Below, one piece after another: positions 32,096 to 43,197 of a stretch of DNA of 64,000 nucleotides (within the stretch, counting starts at the first letter, position 1; each line of letters opens with the position of its first letter). The translations under genes and the position numbers were made by a program. Under the pieces are notes generated by a model. The model saw only the letters and a program-made list of their open reading frames with translations. It was not told the origin of the DNA and made no database searches. The stretch covers positions 1 through 64,000 of the forward strand of contig JAHFWL010001269.1 in the NCBI GenBank assembly GCA_021292165.1. Reading direction: 5' to 3'. Source of the stretch: Shinisaurus crocodilurus. Lineage: Eukaryota > Chordata > Lepidosauria > Squamata > Shinisauridae.

Positions 32096-32293
32096 GGAAC
32101 AAACCACAGCATAGGATACCATACCACAGGGGTGGGCAGAAGGTAGATCACCAGATGATTGGGACTTCAACTCCCAGAAGCTCCTGCTAGCATGGCCAAT
32201 GGTCAGGAATGCTGGGAGTTGAAATCCCAAACATCTGGAGATCTACTTTCTGCCCACCCCTGTGGTATGGTATCCTATGCTGCAGTTGGTTCC
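32096..32293. mobile_element. hAT-type MITE (P4) whose palindrome extends into both flanks
   Basis: The MITE proper is 32127-32262, from CAGGGGTGGGCAGAAGG to CTTTCTGCCCACCCCTG. Instead of an 8-bp direct repeat, its flanks are inverted copies of each other: 32107-32126 and 32263-32282 are perfect 20-bp complements (CAGCATAGGATACCATACCA on the left), and the next 11 bp on each side agree at eight positions. So the whole 198 bp is one hairpin. Confidence 0.85.
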
Positions 32294-32514
32294 ATATTGC
32301 CTAAATAATGTGTCTGTTAAGGGCATGGCCTTAGCTGTAATTTACCAGTCTCTATTACCAGCACAGAGTAATCAGATATCTACCATGAGGCAGAACCAAC
32401 AGACTCTGCCCGGGAAACCCATTTCTCCACTGCTTGGTAGGAGAAAAGCCAGGTTCAGAGTTGCCTTGTCTACTGCAGTCTCTGCTGCTGAAATAGCCAC
32501 TATTATATTGTATG

Positions 32515-32650
32515 ACATAGAAAGCTGGCTTATACCATGTCAGAGGGTTTGTCTATCTAGGTCAGTATTGTTTATCTAGATCAGTGGCAGGAACTCCTCA
32601 GAAGGGTTGGCTCCAGGTTTGATGGGGACTTGAGCCAAATCCCCTACAGT
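32515..32650 (-). mobile_element. SINE-B, old 3' fragment
   Basis: CATAGAAAGCTGGCTTATAC, CATGTCAGAGGGTTTGTC, TATCTAGGTCAGTATTGT match the SINE-B tail. The tRNA-like head is missing. Confidence 0.6.
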
Positions 32651-33917
32651 GGCCACTTGCCTCCATGAGCATGCACTGGTGGGTGTTCCTGGCTGCAGCA
32701 CTCAGCAGAAGTGGCAGTACTCTGAGTGGTGCTGGGAAGCATAATTTCCCATAATGCCCTGGAGCAGTGCTGCATCAGGGGTATTGTGGGAACTAAATGG
32801 GAATATTAGTGACTTAATTCAAAGGATTGTGGGGAGGACAGTTTGCATATTTATAATCACTGAAGAAGAAATGATGAAAAAAAATAATTCTGAGGAAGCC
32901 AATAGTTTACTTCTGCTTATGATGGAAAGAGGAAGGTGATCTGCATTAGACTGATTACATTTTTCATGTTCCAAGTATTCCCAAACTTTGTCCAATGAAG
33001 CTAAAAGTTCAACTTTAATTGTCACATTCAACTTGAGGAAACTTTAATCAACTGATTGCAGGGGGGGGGATAACCCTTGGAAGCCTATGCATTCTATTAG
33101 GTCATCTGGACATTTGTGATTCATGATATTCTAAATTTATTCACAGCCTGATGGAGATTGCTAAAGGGGGGGGGGGAGCAGGCCTAAATCATCATAATTT
33201 CATTGACTCTGATGAGTCTGAACCAGCTAATGATTTTGTTGGTGCTCTGGAGAGGGTTTGGAAAATTCCAGTTCCTCTTGGTTATCAAGCCAATGCTTGA
33301 ATTATGGGAGAAAAGATGGAGGGGGGCTTTAATGAAATCAACAAGCCTGATCCCTCTGTCTCCTTCCAGTTCTAGTCAAATAAAGGACCACCCCAATCCT
33401 TATAAAAACAGTATCTCAGGAGGCTGTAACAAAAACAAAAATATTGGGGCCAGGATGCCGCTAGCCCATCTATAACTTGAGCACTGAGTGGAAGAGTGTA
33501 CTCTGTGTAGGAAGCCATTTAGAGACCCAGCTGCTTATTCTTCATAGACCCATAACCTGGGGAGGTATCAGGAATGTTCCATACCTGCATTTACTTCATT
33601 TGATTTTGATGATTCATAGCTAAATGGGTGTGAATTGACTCCATTAAAAAGTATTTTTGTTTAAGGTGACACAAAAACAATATTGTTGGGTCTATGATTC
33701 ACTCTGGCTCATGCATGGAAGTTTCCCTTTCCACATTATGCTGTACTTGTCAAATGATGAGCAGGCAACAACGAAGCAGCCCTAAGAGAGAGAGGGGGGG
33801 AAAGCATAGCACTGCTGGATAACAAATGGGAATGGGAATCAGGAACAATATGAGCAGTGAGACAATGTTTGGAGAATCCTAGCAATCTTGAACATTGCTC
33901 GTTTGCCCCCCCCAAAA
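32651..33917. other. No gene recognised
   Basis: G-runs at about 33061-33069 and 33166-33176. No domain or repeat is recognised; the open frames are short and unconvincing. Confidence 0.4.
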
Positions 33918-34621
33918 AATATATAGTCATCATGACTATTAACTATATTGATAGCTTCCATGAATTTGTCTAATCCTCTTTAAAGCTATCCAAGTTGGTG
34001 ACAGTCACTACATTTTCTGGTAGCAAATTCCATAGTTTAACTATGTGTTATGTGAAGAAGTACTTGTTTTTTGTTTGTCCTGAATCTCCCACCATTCATC
34101 TTCATTGGATTACCCTGGGTTCTAGTATTACGAGAAAGAAGAAAAACATATCTCTATCCACTTTCTCTACATCATGCATAATTTTATACATACATCTCTA
34201 TCATTTCTATTTCATTTCTCTGTTTCCCGAATCCCGGCTAAGAAGTCCAAAATGTTGTAACCTTCCTCACAGACTAGTTGTTCCAGCCCATTGATAATTT
34301 TGGTTACCCTTTTCTGCACCTTTTGCAGCTTTACAATATCTTTTCGAAGTGTGCTGTACACTGTACACAGTGAACAGTACAGAGTTTTCAAAGTGTGGTC
34401 ACACCATCAATTCGTATCAAGGCAACAAAGCATTGCAATATTGGCAGATTAATTTCTGAATCCTTTCCAAATGATCCCCCAACATGGAATTTGCCTTTTT
34501 CACAGCAGCCACATTGATGTATTGGTGTGTTGTTGTTGTTGCTTTCATTGAGCTGTCCAGGATTACCCCCAAGGTCCCTTTCCTGGTCAGCCACCACCAC
34601 CTCAGACCTCATCAGTATATA

Positions 34622-34798
34622 TTAACAGCCCGCTGGGACTCACCAGATCAAGTGATCCTCATCCTCTTGCTGAAAACACACAGGCAGAGAGGCAGCAGGC
34701 AGACGGGTTTCAGTATAAAGTTAAAATGGAGCACTGCCTGCGGATGGCTAGAGCTGAGAAGGGAAGCACACCACAGCTCTGGGAGAAAAGTGAAGCCT

Positions 34799-34829
<31 letters not shown>

Positions 34830-35445
34830 TGGGACTCATCAAGCTGCTGCTTTAAAGCTCTAGGAAGGAGCAGGACCAGGAGGGTGATGGGGAGAACAGA
34901 ATAAGGGAAGACAGGCTGGTGAAAGTTGCTTGCAAGAGGGCAGGCAGACCATCACTGCCAAGGAAGATGCTGGAGGAGTGCCTCACCTGCAAGCACCCCC
35001 CCCAGGCCTTCCTTCCCTGGGAGACCTGGAAATTTCCAGTTGGCATCCTCAGGAAGACCTCAGGCATATCAAAACCTGGGCTTAGCATCTCTCTCTCTCT
35101 GAGGCACCTGAAGAGTCCCACCCACTGTGGAGAGCTACTTCCCTAGAAACGGACAACATCCATTGAAGGAAAACAGTGAGGTGTTGCCACCTGAAAGGCC
35201 AGTACAAGTACACCTGAAGGGGAGAGCTGAACATGTTCACAGTTTAAACCCAGGAAGGGAGGGAGGGAGGCATAATCCCTTACCCTGAGTTCTAAGTTTA
35301 CATGCTTAGAGAAGTCTTCAGTGTTGTAACTAGAAGAAAAAACCTACAATAAAAAGCTGACTGCACTTACTAGTGGAGTCCTGTAATTATGGAGGCCATG
35401 GAACAGGGTGGTTTTAATGTGCCCCTTCTGGGGGACCCACTCACA
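34622..35445. mobile_element. Unidentified insert in CR1 with (CAG)n
   Basis: It separates CR1 text ...CATCAGTATATA from TTGAAGTTAGGATTTCTTG. It contains TATAAA near 34714, a (CAG)n tract at about 34800-34829, and AATAAA near 35350, about 95 bp before its right end. A truncated LTR or a retrocopy would both fit. I see no target duplication. Confidence 0.45.
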
Positions 35446-36058
35446 AATTGAAGTTAGGATTTCTTGCCCCAACAGGCTTCACTTTACACTTCCTTACATA
35501 GAACTGTAAATGCCATTTTAATCCCCACTACCCCAGTACAAAGAGATCCTTTTGGAGCTCTTTACTGTCCCTTTCTTGTTTACGCAACCCTAAATAATTT
35601 GCTGTTGTCACCTCACTTACAAAAAAGTTTAAATCACTGATCCTAATACAGATCTTTGGAGGACTCCACCATTTGCATCCCTCCATTGCAAACACTGTGC
35701 AATCATTTGCTTACTTGTCTTTACCAGTTGCCAATACATACGATGACCTCTCCACTTATCTCATGACAGCCAAGTTTGGTCAGAATTTCTTAAGGAGGGG
35801 CTTCGTAAAAAGTCTTTTGGAAAGCCAGATAAACAATATCTACCAGCTCAGCCCTGTCCACATGTCTATTGAACTATCAAATAATTCTAAAAGGTTAGTG
35901 AAAGACAGGGCTTACTTTTCGTAAGCAATGTTGATTCTATCTTTTTCAGCAGGACTTGTCCTTCTATATGCTTGGTATCATGAATAGCATGTTCCACCAG
36001 TTTACCCAGAACAGATGTTCTGGGTAAGCAAACTGGACTATAATTTACAGGATCCCTC

Positions 36059-36665
36059 TGTGATGGATTGAGGCCTACACAGGCTTCAGTTTGTTGAAGC
36101 CTGAAGGCCCAAACACTTCCCTCGAGTAGTTGAAGCCTGAAGGCCCAAACACTTGGATGGGAGGGGGAGTTTGAGAGTTTTAGTTTACCCAATAGAAGTT
36201 AAGAATTAGATCTCCTATTCAAGGTCACATGATTATAACCTTCCATTCCTGGGAAGGCTATATATGTGGGGTGTGGTCAGCTAGCAGTTAGTGTGCTGAG
36301 AGGGAGCTAGAAGCAGAAGCAGAGAGAAGCAGAGAGAGAGAAAGAAAGAGAAACTGGCTGCATAGGATATAGGTAGTCTGAAGTTTAACTAGAGAACATT
36401 GGATTGTTTGTTTGTTTGTTTTATTTTATCATACTTGCTTTTGAATTATAACCACTCTATTAAGTAAAAACCCTAATATTATAAGTAAAGTGTTGTTGGT
36501 TACCCTGAGAGTTTGGAGTGACTTATTCACCACGTCTACAGCCTACACCCATGCTATTGGAAGCTGTAAAAGGACTTGATCTCCTGGAACGGGAGGGGCT
36601 TTGAGGAGAGGCAGAGATCTCCCAAAGGAAGATTAAGGGGTCCCTGCAGTAGCGGAACCTTGACA
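36059..36665 (+). mobile_element. Solo LTR, 607 bp, with 5-bp TSD
   Basis: Starts TGTGATGGATTGAGG and ends GGAACCTTGACA (TG...CA). CCCTC occurs immediately before (36054-36058) and after (36666-36670), and CR1 sequence is colinear across it. A TATATA box lies at 36259-36264 in plus orientation. A 26-bp block is tandemly repeated in the putative U3 (36093-36118 and 36129-36154). No internal retroviral genes remain, as expected after LTR-LTR recombination. An endogenous retrovirus or a Ty3-type element could be the source. Confidence 0.85.
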
Positions 36666-36755
36666 CCCTCCTGGATCCCTTTTTCAAAATTGGCATTACA
36701 TTGGCTACTTTCCATTCCTATGGTACGAAGGGCGATCTTAGGGAACTGATACTAA

Positions 36756-36915
36756 GAACGTAATAAGAGCCCCGCTGGATCAGACCAAGGCTCTATCTAA
36801 TCCAGCATTCTGTTCACACACAGTGACCAACCAGTTGCCTGTGGAAAATCCACAAGCAGGACATGATTGTAGGAGCACCCTGCCACTTGTGTTCTCCAGC
36901 AACTGCTATGCATTT
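36756..36915 (-). mobile_element. CR1 3' tail inserted in older CR1
   Basis: AAGAGCCCCGCTGGATCAGA, CCAGCATTCTGTTCACAC, AAGCAGGACATGATTG, GTTCTCCAGCAACTG are the CR1 3' end seen at 62937. The older CR1 text (GAAGATCAGCAATTTCAC) resumes at about 36950. Confidence 0.8.
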
Positions 36916-37300
36916 TTTTTCTTTACAAATTTTATATATTTCTTTAGAAGATCAGCAATTTCACAACAGAGTTATTTAAGAACTCTCAGATCAATATTTT
37001 TTGGACCTGATGATTAGTTTGTTTTCAGTTTGTCAATAAAGTCTAGAACTTAATCGCTATTTGCCTCAGTTCTTCAGAGTCCCTTCCTGAAAATGTCAGT
37101 TCAGGCATGGGTATATGCCCAGCATCTTCTGCAGTGAGGACAGTCCTCAGCCCACAAAATATCATTTAGCTTCTATACAATCTCCATATCCTCCTGTAGT
37201 GCATCTTTAGCTCTCTTGTCATCCTACAGTTCAGCTATGTCTCTAGCTGGTTCTTGCTTCAGATGTATATAAAGAATTTGTTGTTGTTGGGTCCTAAAGT

Positions 37301-38272
37301 TTTCAAGTCCTAAGCCCCAGATTCCTCTTTGACTAATTATCAATGGAATTCCTTGATTCATGGTGACACAGTAAATAACTTTGAAGTCAAAGGAGATAAA
37401 ATCACCCACCTAGGATTCCTCTCCCCCTGATGTGGAAGAAAAGTCTGTGAGCTTCCCTGGAAATCAGATCAATTTATTTGAGTGGGTGTTTTCACCCTAA
37501 CCCCCATGATGTGCCAAAGTGCCATAAAAATCTGGACTGAATACTGCTGCCCAGCACAAACTCAAACACGCTCAGGTAGCTTGTTCAATGCTGAATCAGA
37601 ACAGTGCAAGAAAATGTATAACTTTCCCAGCCCTGCTCTAGGTCTTTCTAATGCAAGGAAATGTCCAACACAGAACATCTTGCACTGAGTTTTCCACCCA
37701 CTTGCTTAACCTCATTTCCTTTCCTAACTTATTTATGTCAAAGACTCCATCTAGATTGAACAAAGCTTAATGGTATTATATTCTGGGGAGCAAACACAGC
37801 TGAAATATTAATGCCATTATGTCTCTGATTCTAACCATCAGGAATTGTTCTTGAAGGTTGGCAGAAGGCAACCCCACACATAGAAAACAGGTGGAAACAA
37901 ACAAACAAACAAACAAAGTACAGTGCTTGAAAGAAGTTGCAAAGGACAGAACTAATCCTCTTTATTTTTCTGTGTGAATATTCAATGTCCATCTCATAAA
38001 TTCCAAAACCTCCATTCTGTTTATACTCCAACTCCCAATGGCCCTGTCCTTCCATAACAGTATGGAGGCTGGGCCATGCATAAATGCACAAGACAGTGGG
38101 TCAATCCTGCTAACAGGATCATAACATGACTTCCACGAACAAAGAAGGTGTATGTTATTGCCGTCTTACCCAGTCAGAATTTTACCTGATCACATTCTTG
38201 TTTCAATCATACCACCCCCAAGACACACAACATAAAAATGGGATGGTGTGGAGTATGCTTCAAGTTAGGAAC
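37301..38272. other. No gene recognised
   Basis: An (AAAC)n tract near 37898-37915. The rest is unique-looking; part of 37301-37400 may be remaining CR1. Confidence 0.4.
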
Positions 38273-38455
38273 ATAGGAAGCTGCCTTATTTGAATTAGTC
38301 CATCTAGCCTAGTATTGTCAACACTGACTGGCAGCAGCTCCCCATGGTTTCAGGCAGGGTTCTTTCCTAGCCCTACCTGGAGATGCCAGGGATTGAACCT
38401 GGGACCTTCTGCATACAAAGCAGGAGCTCTGCCACTGAGGTACAGCCCCTCCAAA
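38273..38455 (-). mobile_element. SINE-B copy
   Basis: Plus text AGGAACATAGGAAGCTGCC, GTCCATCTAGCCTAGTATTG, CTACCTGGAGATGCCAGGG, GGACCTTCTGCATACAAAGC, CTGCCACTGAGGTACAGCCC. The minus-strand head holds the A box GGCTGTACCTCAGTGG and B box GGTCCCAGGTTCAATCC. Confidence 0.88.
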
Positions 38456-40054
38456 TCTGTGATTCCCGGGGAAGTGCTGCCACTGCCCGTCAAGACAAAT
38501 CCTGTAATGGGAAGATGTCAATTGAAATACTCTGTATGCAAGTCACTGAGACTAATTTTAGGATCCACATCAAGTGTAATGACCAGCTAGATGAGCAACT
38601 ATGGAGGGTCCGGAGGCCAATCTCCACCTCCTGGAACTCACCAGGGAGCTTCATTCCCCACCCCCACCCTGTTGAAATCACCACCTAATTTTGGCAACAA
38701 TTCAGTGGTGAGGAAAAAAACGCCACATTTTCACCTTAAAACAAGGCATGCAATGGGAAAGGTGAGGGGTGAGCAAAGCCAGTTCAGTCATCAGCTGCCA
38801 CCTCAAGGTGCCTGGAGCGCCTTGAATGGGTAGTTCCTGAAGGAGATGCTCTGGAAATGTGTGTGTGAATGGTGTGTGTGGGGGGAGAGGGAAAGTGGGG
38901 GTGTCCCACTGCTGGTATAGCCCCTGCATCATTCTCTGAGGCAATGTGGCCCTCAGACCAAAAGAGATCCCCCACCCCTCTTGTACAATCTTAATGTCTC
39001 TGTCTTGATTAACTTAATAATCAAGCGAAATCATCAAGGTTGGGGTATCAGAAAAAGATAAGACACAGTATAAACCATCTCATTTGTTCCCATTTGCCTT
39101 AGATGGGACTGCCAAAATAAGCTTACACTGATAGGTTCCTTTAATGCAAGTCAAGGCATCTCAGGACGTTTGAGACTGGTTCGGCAATATATTTTTCTGG
39201 GTTGTCTGAATCTCAACACAGCATGAGCAAATTTGTGTGCCTCTTAGATAGGTATCAAGTGAAGTCAGCAGCACAAAATATGTAACTAACCAATCCACCT
39301 CTTTAAAACATAAAAAAGAAGAGGGAAAAAACCCTAAACTCTTGCATTTGGGAAACAAGTGCAGATCTTCAGTGCAGACCAGACCTCCAGTGCAGATCTT
39401 CAGATGTCTGTGAGTCATTGTCATATCAGACACTGCAGTTGGGTAATGACATCCAGGTAATAAAGGATATTAACATGTTAATTGAGAATCCCAGTGGGGA
39501 GAGGGAGTACATACACAATACACACGCTTCCTAGGAAGATCTGGTCTAGGCAGTCCACCAGTTAATTGGCTAGGAAATTGGATAAGAAAAGGGAAAGAGA
39601 TCAAATTAGTTGTGATATGCCTGTGAACTGCAAGTGACCAGCTTTGCTACCCTTTTGGACTCCCAAAGTGTGGCCAACCCCATCAAAGCCACCCTGACCA
39701 AGGCACAGAGGGTGAAGGAGTGATCCTCCATCTTGCACCTCGGTTGGGGTGGCTTCACCTGTCCTGCACCTTCCCCAATTGGTAGGGTGTGCAGTGTACA
39801 GAGTAAGGGGAATCCCCCTACTATCTCTGACCAATGGTTGGAGACAACAGGGAGATTCCCCTCCTCACCCCCTCCCCTAACTTCCAGGGGAGGGGGCTTG
39901 GGGAGGAGCCTGCAGAGGGAGGCAAACCCTCTGCAAGCCAGATGGGGAGCCTCTGTGGAACAGATTAGACCCACAGACTGGAGATTCCCCACCCCAGCTT
40001 TATAATATAAGAATAAAATATTCACTACAAAGTAGGAAAGGGCAGCTCTGTGAA
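38456..40054. other. No gene recognised; possible hAT MITE ends
   Basis: AATGTGGCCCTCAGACC ... GATCCCCCACCCCTC (38942-38982) and GATTCCCCACCCCAG (39982-39996) look like right ends of hAT-type elements, but their left ends were not found. GC-rich purine stretches lie near 39880-39930. The 150-codon frame at 39606-40058 has no domain I recognise. Confidence 0.4.
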
Positions 40055-40465
40055 TCATTGAGGTTCCTGGTTTTCAGCCATCAAGCTTGTTTTGTCGCAG
40101 TTCCACACAAGGATTTTTTTCCCTCTGCACATAAATCCATATGTATTTCTGTGCACATTTTTCAAATGTACACTTTTTGCATACATTTTTAAAAAACATA
40201 TGCATGTGTATATGCATGGCCTCTTTGTCTGTGTGTTTGCGTGCATTTCAGAAATGTAAGCAGCAATTTGTTTTGCACATTTTTAAATGTGTGGATGTTG
40301 TTGAATACATTTTTCTTTCTTTCACAGAATGCATTGCAAGCCGGAAAATGTACGGATTTCCAACCTCAAGCTGTGTTTGAGTCCACACTCAGTGCCAGGA
40401 GGTGTAGATTGGGTAAATCCATTTAAAAAAAAAAAGATGGAGCAAATTTCTCATGAATCCCTACT
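40055..40465 (-). repeat. Family R copy
   Basis: Reverse orientation: CACATTTTTCAAATGTACAC, GTGCATTTCAGAAATGTAAG, AAAATGTACGGATTTCC, GATTGGGTAAATCC, ending ATTTCTCATGAATCCCTA. Confidence 0.75.
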
Positions 40466-41500
40466 TTGAATTCTATGTCCTTGGAGTTTAGATAACTTGA
40501 AGTCCTCAAGAAGTCATCTCTAATTATGTGAAATCTGCAATGGAAGATCATTTAACCCACGGTATAAGGTGGGCAAAGAAGTCAAACAACCAAGCAAAAA
40601 GGTTAGAATTATGCAAATTAAGGGGGGGAATATCGGCAGATGTTGTTAGGTGATCTAATGTCACAGCTTGCTGGAATTCAACGAAGAGAGTGAATTTGAA
40701 AATGTATGTATGTAAAACTTGAGAATCGTGACAAATCTCATTTGTTTCGAGGGGTTTGATTATAAGGAAGGAAGGAAGGAGTGCTGGGGGTTCTCAAATA
40801 TAAAATATATTCTTAAAACAAGAGATGGAGCAGAAGGGAGCAGATCTTTGTGACCTGATCTAGTGCTAATATAATTTTCTCAACTTTCTGACAAGTTGAT
40901 CAGAAATGCTGTCTTTGTGAAAAGATTATTTAAAAAAAAAAAGGTCTGCAGAGCTCAAAGACCAGCTGCAGTGCCACAGTCTAATCAGATTAATCTTCTT
41001 GCCATTGGGCAGCTACACAGGTGAGTATGACCCTCTATTTATCCAGCTGCATGACAATGACTTTGCTTGGTTTCAGTGTACTCCTGATTTTCATCAGTGT
41101 GAGCGAGAGGAGGATGCAATCAGTCCATGTGCATTTCAAGGATATTGTACAGATGCAGCCTTCTGTCTCCTGATAACTACCAGTTCCTTGCTGACCTCTG
41201 TGGTATATCATCATTATTTTGAATACAGGGGAGAGATGTGCTCTGTGTCTGTAGTCGCAAGTTAAAATAGATGAGTGTGTGGCAGACTGCAAAGTGATCA
41301 CAAAGTGACTCTGTCCGAAGTGCTGAAAAATATTGCTCAGCTGAAATGCAGACCTGCATCAAAGGAGGACGCTTTCCAAAACATTTCAAACCTGCATTAA
41401 AACAACAACAGCAAAACAACAACAACAAATCAGATACGGCTTCTGCAGAACTCCCAACATTGAAGCAGACCCCCCTGGAAAGTTACTAAGGGTTGCTTCA
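40466..41500. other. Mostly unique DNA; octamer-bearing candidate element
   Basis: GAATTATGCAAATTA with ATGCAAAT at 40611-40618 lies in repeat-free DNA (40540-40760), a candidate regulatory element. Near 41398-41428 is an AAC-rich tract. No exon recognised. Confidence 0.3.
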
Positions 41501-41504
41501 AACA

Positions 41505-42210
41505 TCATCATCATCATCAGGCGATCACTCGTGACCGAGTAAGATTGTCTTCCCGGATAAAAGGAGGAAATTCTAAAGAAGATTGTGTAGACTCTAGCGA
41601 TGGGTCCGTAAGTGACTGTGGAGGCCAATTCTAGATCCACACAGCTTCCCACAGTGAGGACACAGGTTACCAGATAGAAGATGGTCCTGTAAAGGATTCA
41701 TTTGACGTGCTTTTCGCTTAGCACGTTTCTCCCTTTCACCTTGCACTCGGGCTTCTTCAAAGTCCATGGAACCTTTGTGAAAGGCCAACCTCCATTTAGA
41801 TCGTTCATGGGCCAGAGCTTCCCAGTTTTCGATGTTTATATTGCATTTTTTTAGATTAGCCTTATGAACATCTTTAAACCTCTTATATTGACCACCGATA
41901 TTCCGCTTTCCATCCTTGGAAAGGACCCCACATCCTTGCGGACCCCACGGGACAGCTGTCTGCCCGCTGTTCGCACGGCATGGTGGCCACGCGCGGTAGG
42001 GGCTTATCCCTCTACTGACCATGGTCACTTTGCGTTGAGTTGGGAGTAAAGTAACTGCTTTGGGAGACGGCAGTCAGGCATTCGAACAACATGACCGGTC
42101 CACTGAAGTTGGCGTTGAAGGATCATTTTTTCAATGCTAGTAGTCTTTGCTTCTTCCAGTACACTGACATTTGTTCGCCTATCTTCCCAAGTAATTTGCA
42201 TTCATAAGCG
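41505..42210 (-). mobile_element. Non-LTR retrotransposon C-terminus with zinc-finger-like tail
   Basis: Minus-strand frame 41594-42028 reads DGKRNIGGQYKRFKDVHKAN, then NIENWEALAHERSKWRLAF and a terminal CPHCGKLCGSRIGLHSHLRT, a C2H2-like finger common at the end of certain non-LTR retrotransposon proteins. Upstream on the same strand is LPKQLLYSQLN-like text near 42045-42075. An ATC tract at 41502-41520 forms the 3' tail. The frame is interrupted by the 99-bp patch at 41937-42035. Clade not assigned. Confidence 0.75.
41937..42035 (+). other. 99-bp patch copied from 43403-43501, inside LINE
   Basis: TGCGGACCCCACGGGACAGC through CATGGTCACTTTGCGT equals 43403-43501 in the same orientation with a single mismatch. 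It covers only an internal part of the CpG-rich element at 43198, without that element's ends, and it splits a LINE reading frame. Confidence 0.85.
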
Positions 42211-42860
42211 GAGATGGTATGCCTTTTTTCTTGTCATTGACTGTACTGCTTCAAATTTTGTATGGGGGGATCACTTCTTTCAGGGAGACCTTACATGAAA
42301 ATAATCTATCTATCTGTCCCTATTTAGTCATTCTCCATGCTCTACACAGGAGGAAGGGGAGTTGGGATAAATACTCCAGCTCTGCACCCTCACTCACAGT
42401 TCTCATCACTCTCTACACACAGAGGGTGACAGTCTACAAAAAAGAGATTCAGCGAAGGCTCTCCTGAGATTTTAGAATCCTGATTTTCCAGGATCTGTCT
42501 ATCAAAAGATGCTACCCTAGAAGGAAGGCTGGTTTTCAGATGTTGTGGCAAGGCACAATTTGCATGTGGTAGTGCTTTCAAAAATCCACACACAGAGATG
42601 CACATGCAAACAAACAAGAAATGCCCCATCCTGGAAAATAGTGACACAATCCAAAACTAGACGTGAATGTTCACCAAAAGGGTTGTTCAATTTGATTAAA
42701 CAAATCTGGACAAATCAGCTGTTTGTGATACATCATTTTAGACACATTTACTCATCAGTAAATTACACTATGTTCAATGGAGGTTCCTCCCAGGGAAGTG
42801 TGTTTAGGATTGCAGAGATAATATAATTATATATATTGGATTGTGTCACTATTTTCCAGG
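42211..42860. other. No feature recognised
   Basis: Unique-looking DNA; the open frames lack domains. Confidence 0.4.
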
Positions 42861-42865
42861 ATGAA

Positions 42866-42899
<34 letters not shown>

Positions 42900-42994
42900 C
42901 TATCTATCAGTCTGTCTATTGACAGATAGATAGATAGATAGATGATAGATCAATAGATAGATAGATAGATAGATAGAAAAATAGATAGATAAAT

Positions 42995-43026
<32 letters not shown>
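42866..43026. repeat. (GT)n and (GATA)n microsatellites
   Basis: GT repeats at 42866-42893, then TATC units and a long imperfect GATA run to about 43026. GATA runs of this type are the core of the Bkm satellite first described in snakes. Confidence 0.9.
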
Positions 43027-43028
<2 letters not shown>

Positions 43029-43197
43029 CCATATGCAAACATAAAATTATATCCAAAGAAAATCTGTCAAACAAGAAGAAACACCCCAGGTATTACCCAT
43101 CTGAATCTTAGGACCAAACTAAACCTCACACGAGAGATCTGTGATAAAGATTGTCCACTGTTGTTCTTGTAGATTCAGCACCTCTCTCTCTCTCTCT

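Larger units (their letters stand above)
33918..37300 (-). mobile_element. Long degenerate CR1 LINE, interrupted three times
   Basis: The 3' side of the CR1 is at low coordinates (CCATGAATTTGTCTAATCC near 33958). Minus-strand text includes the CR1 RT: DPVNYSPVCL, TSVLGKLVEHAI, HIEGQVLL, TKSKPCLSLTF around 35900-36060, and the nucleotide blocks GATCAGCAATTTCACA (36950) and CATATCCTCCTGTAGTGC (37187). The coding frame is ruined. Three inserts break it: unidentified DNA (about 34622-35445), a solo LTR (36059-36665) and a CR1 tail from another subfamily (about 36756-36915). Order of the pieces is otherwise colinear with CR1, so it was one element. The upstream limit near 37300 is approximate. Confidence 0.85.

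Noticed and set aside
39606..40058. 150-codon minus-strand frame
   Set aside because: No recognisable domain, and it overlaps another frame and MITE-like ends; not supported as a gene.
41594..42028. 144-codon frame with a C2H2-like finger as a zinc-finger gene
   Set aside because: The finger is the C-terminal tail of a non-LTR retrotransposon, and the first ~30 codons come from the 99-bp patch.
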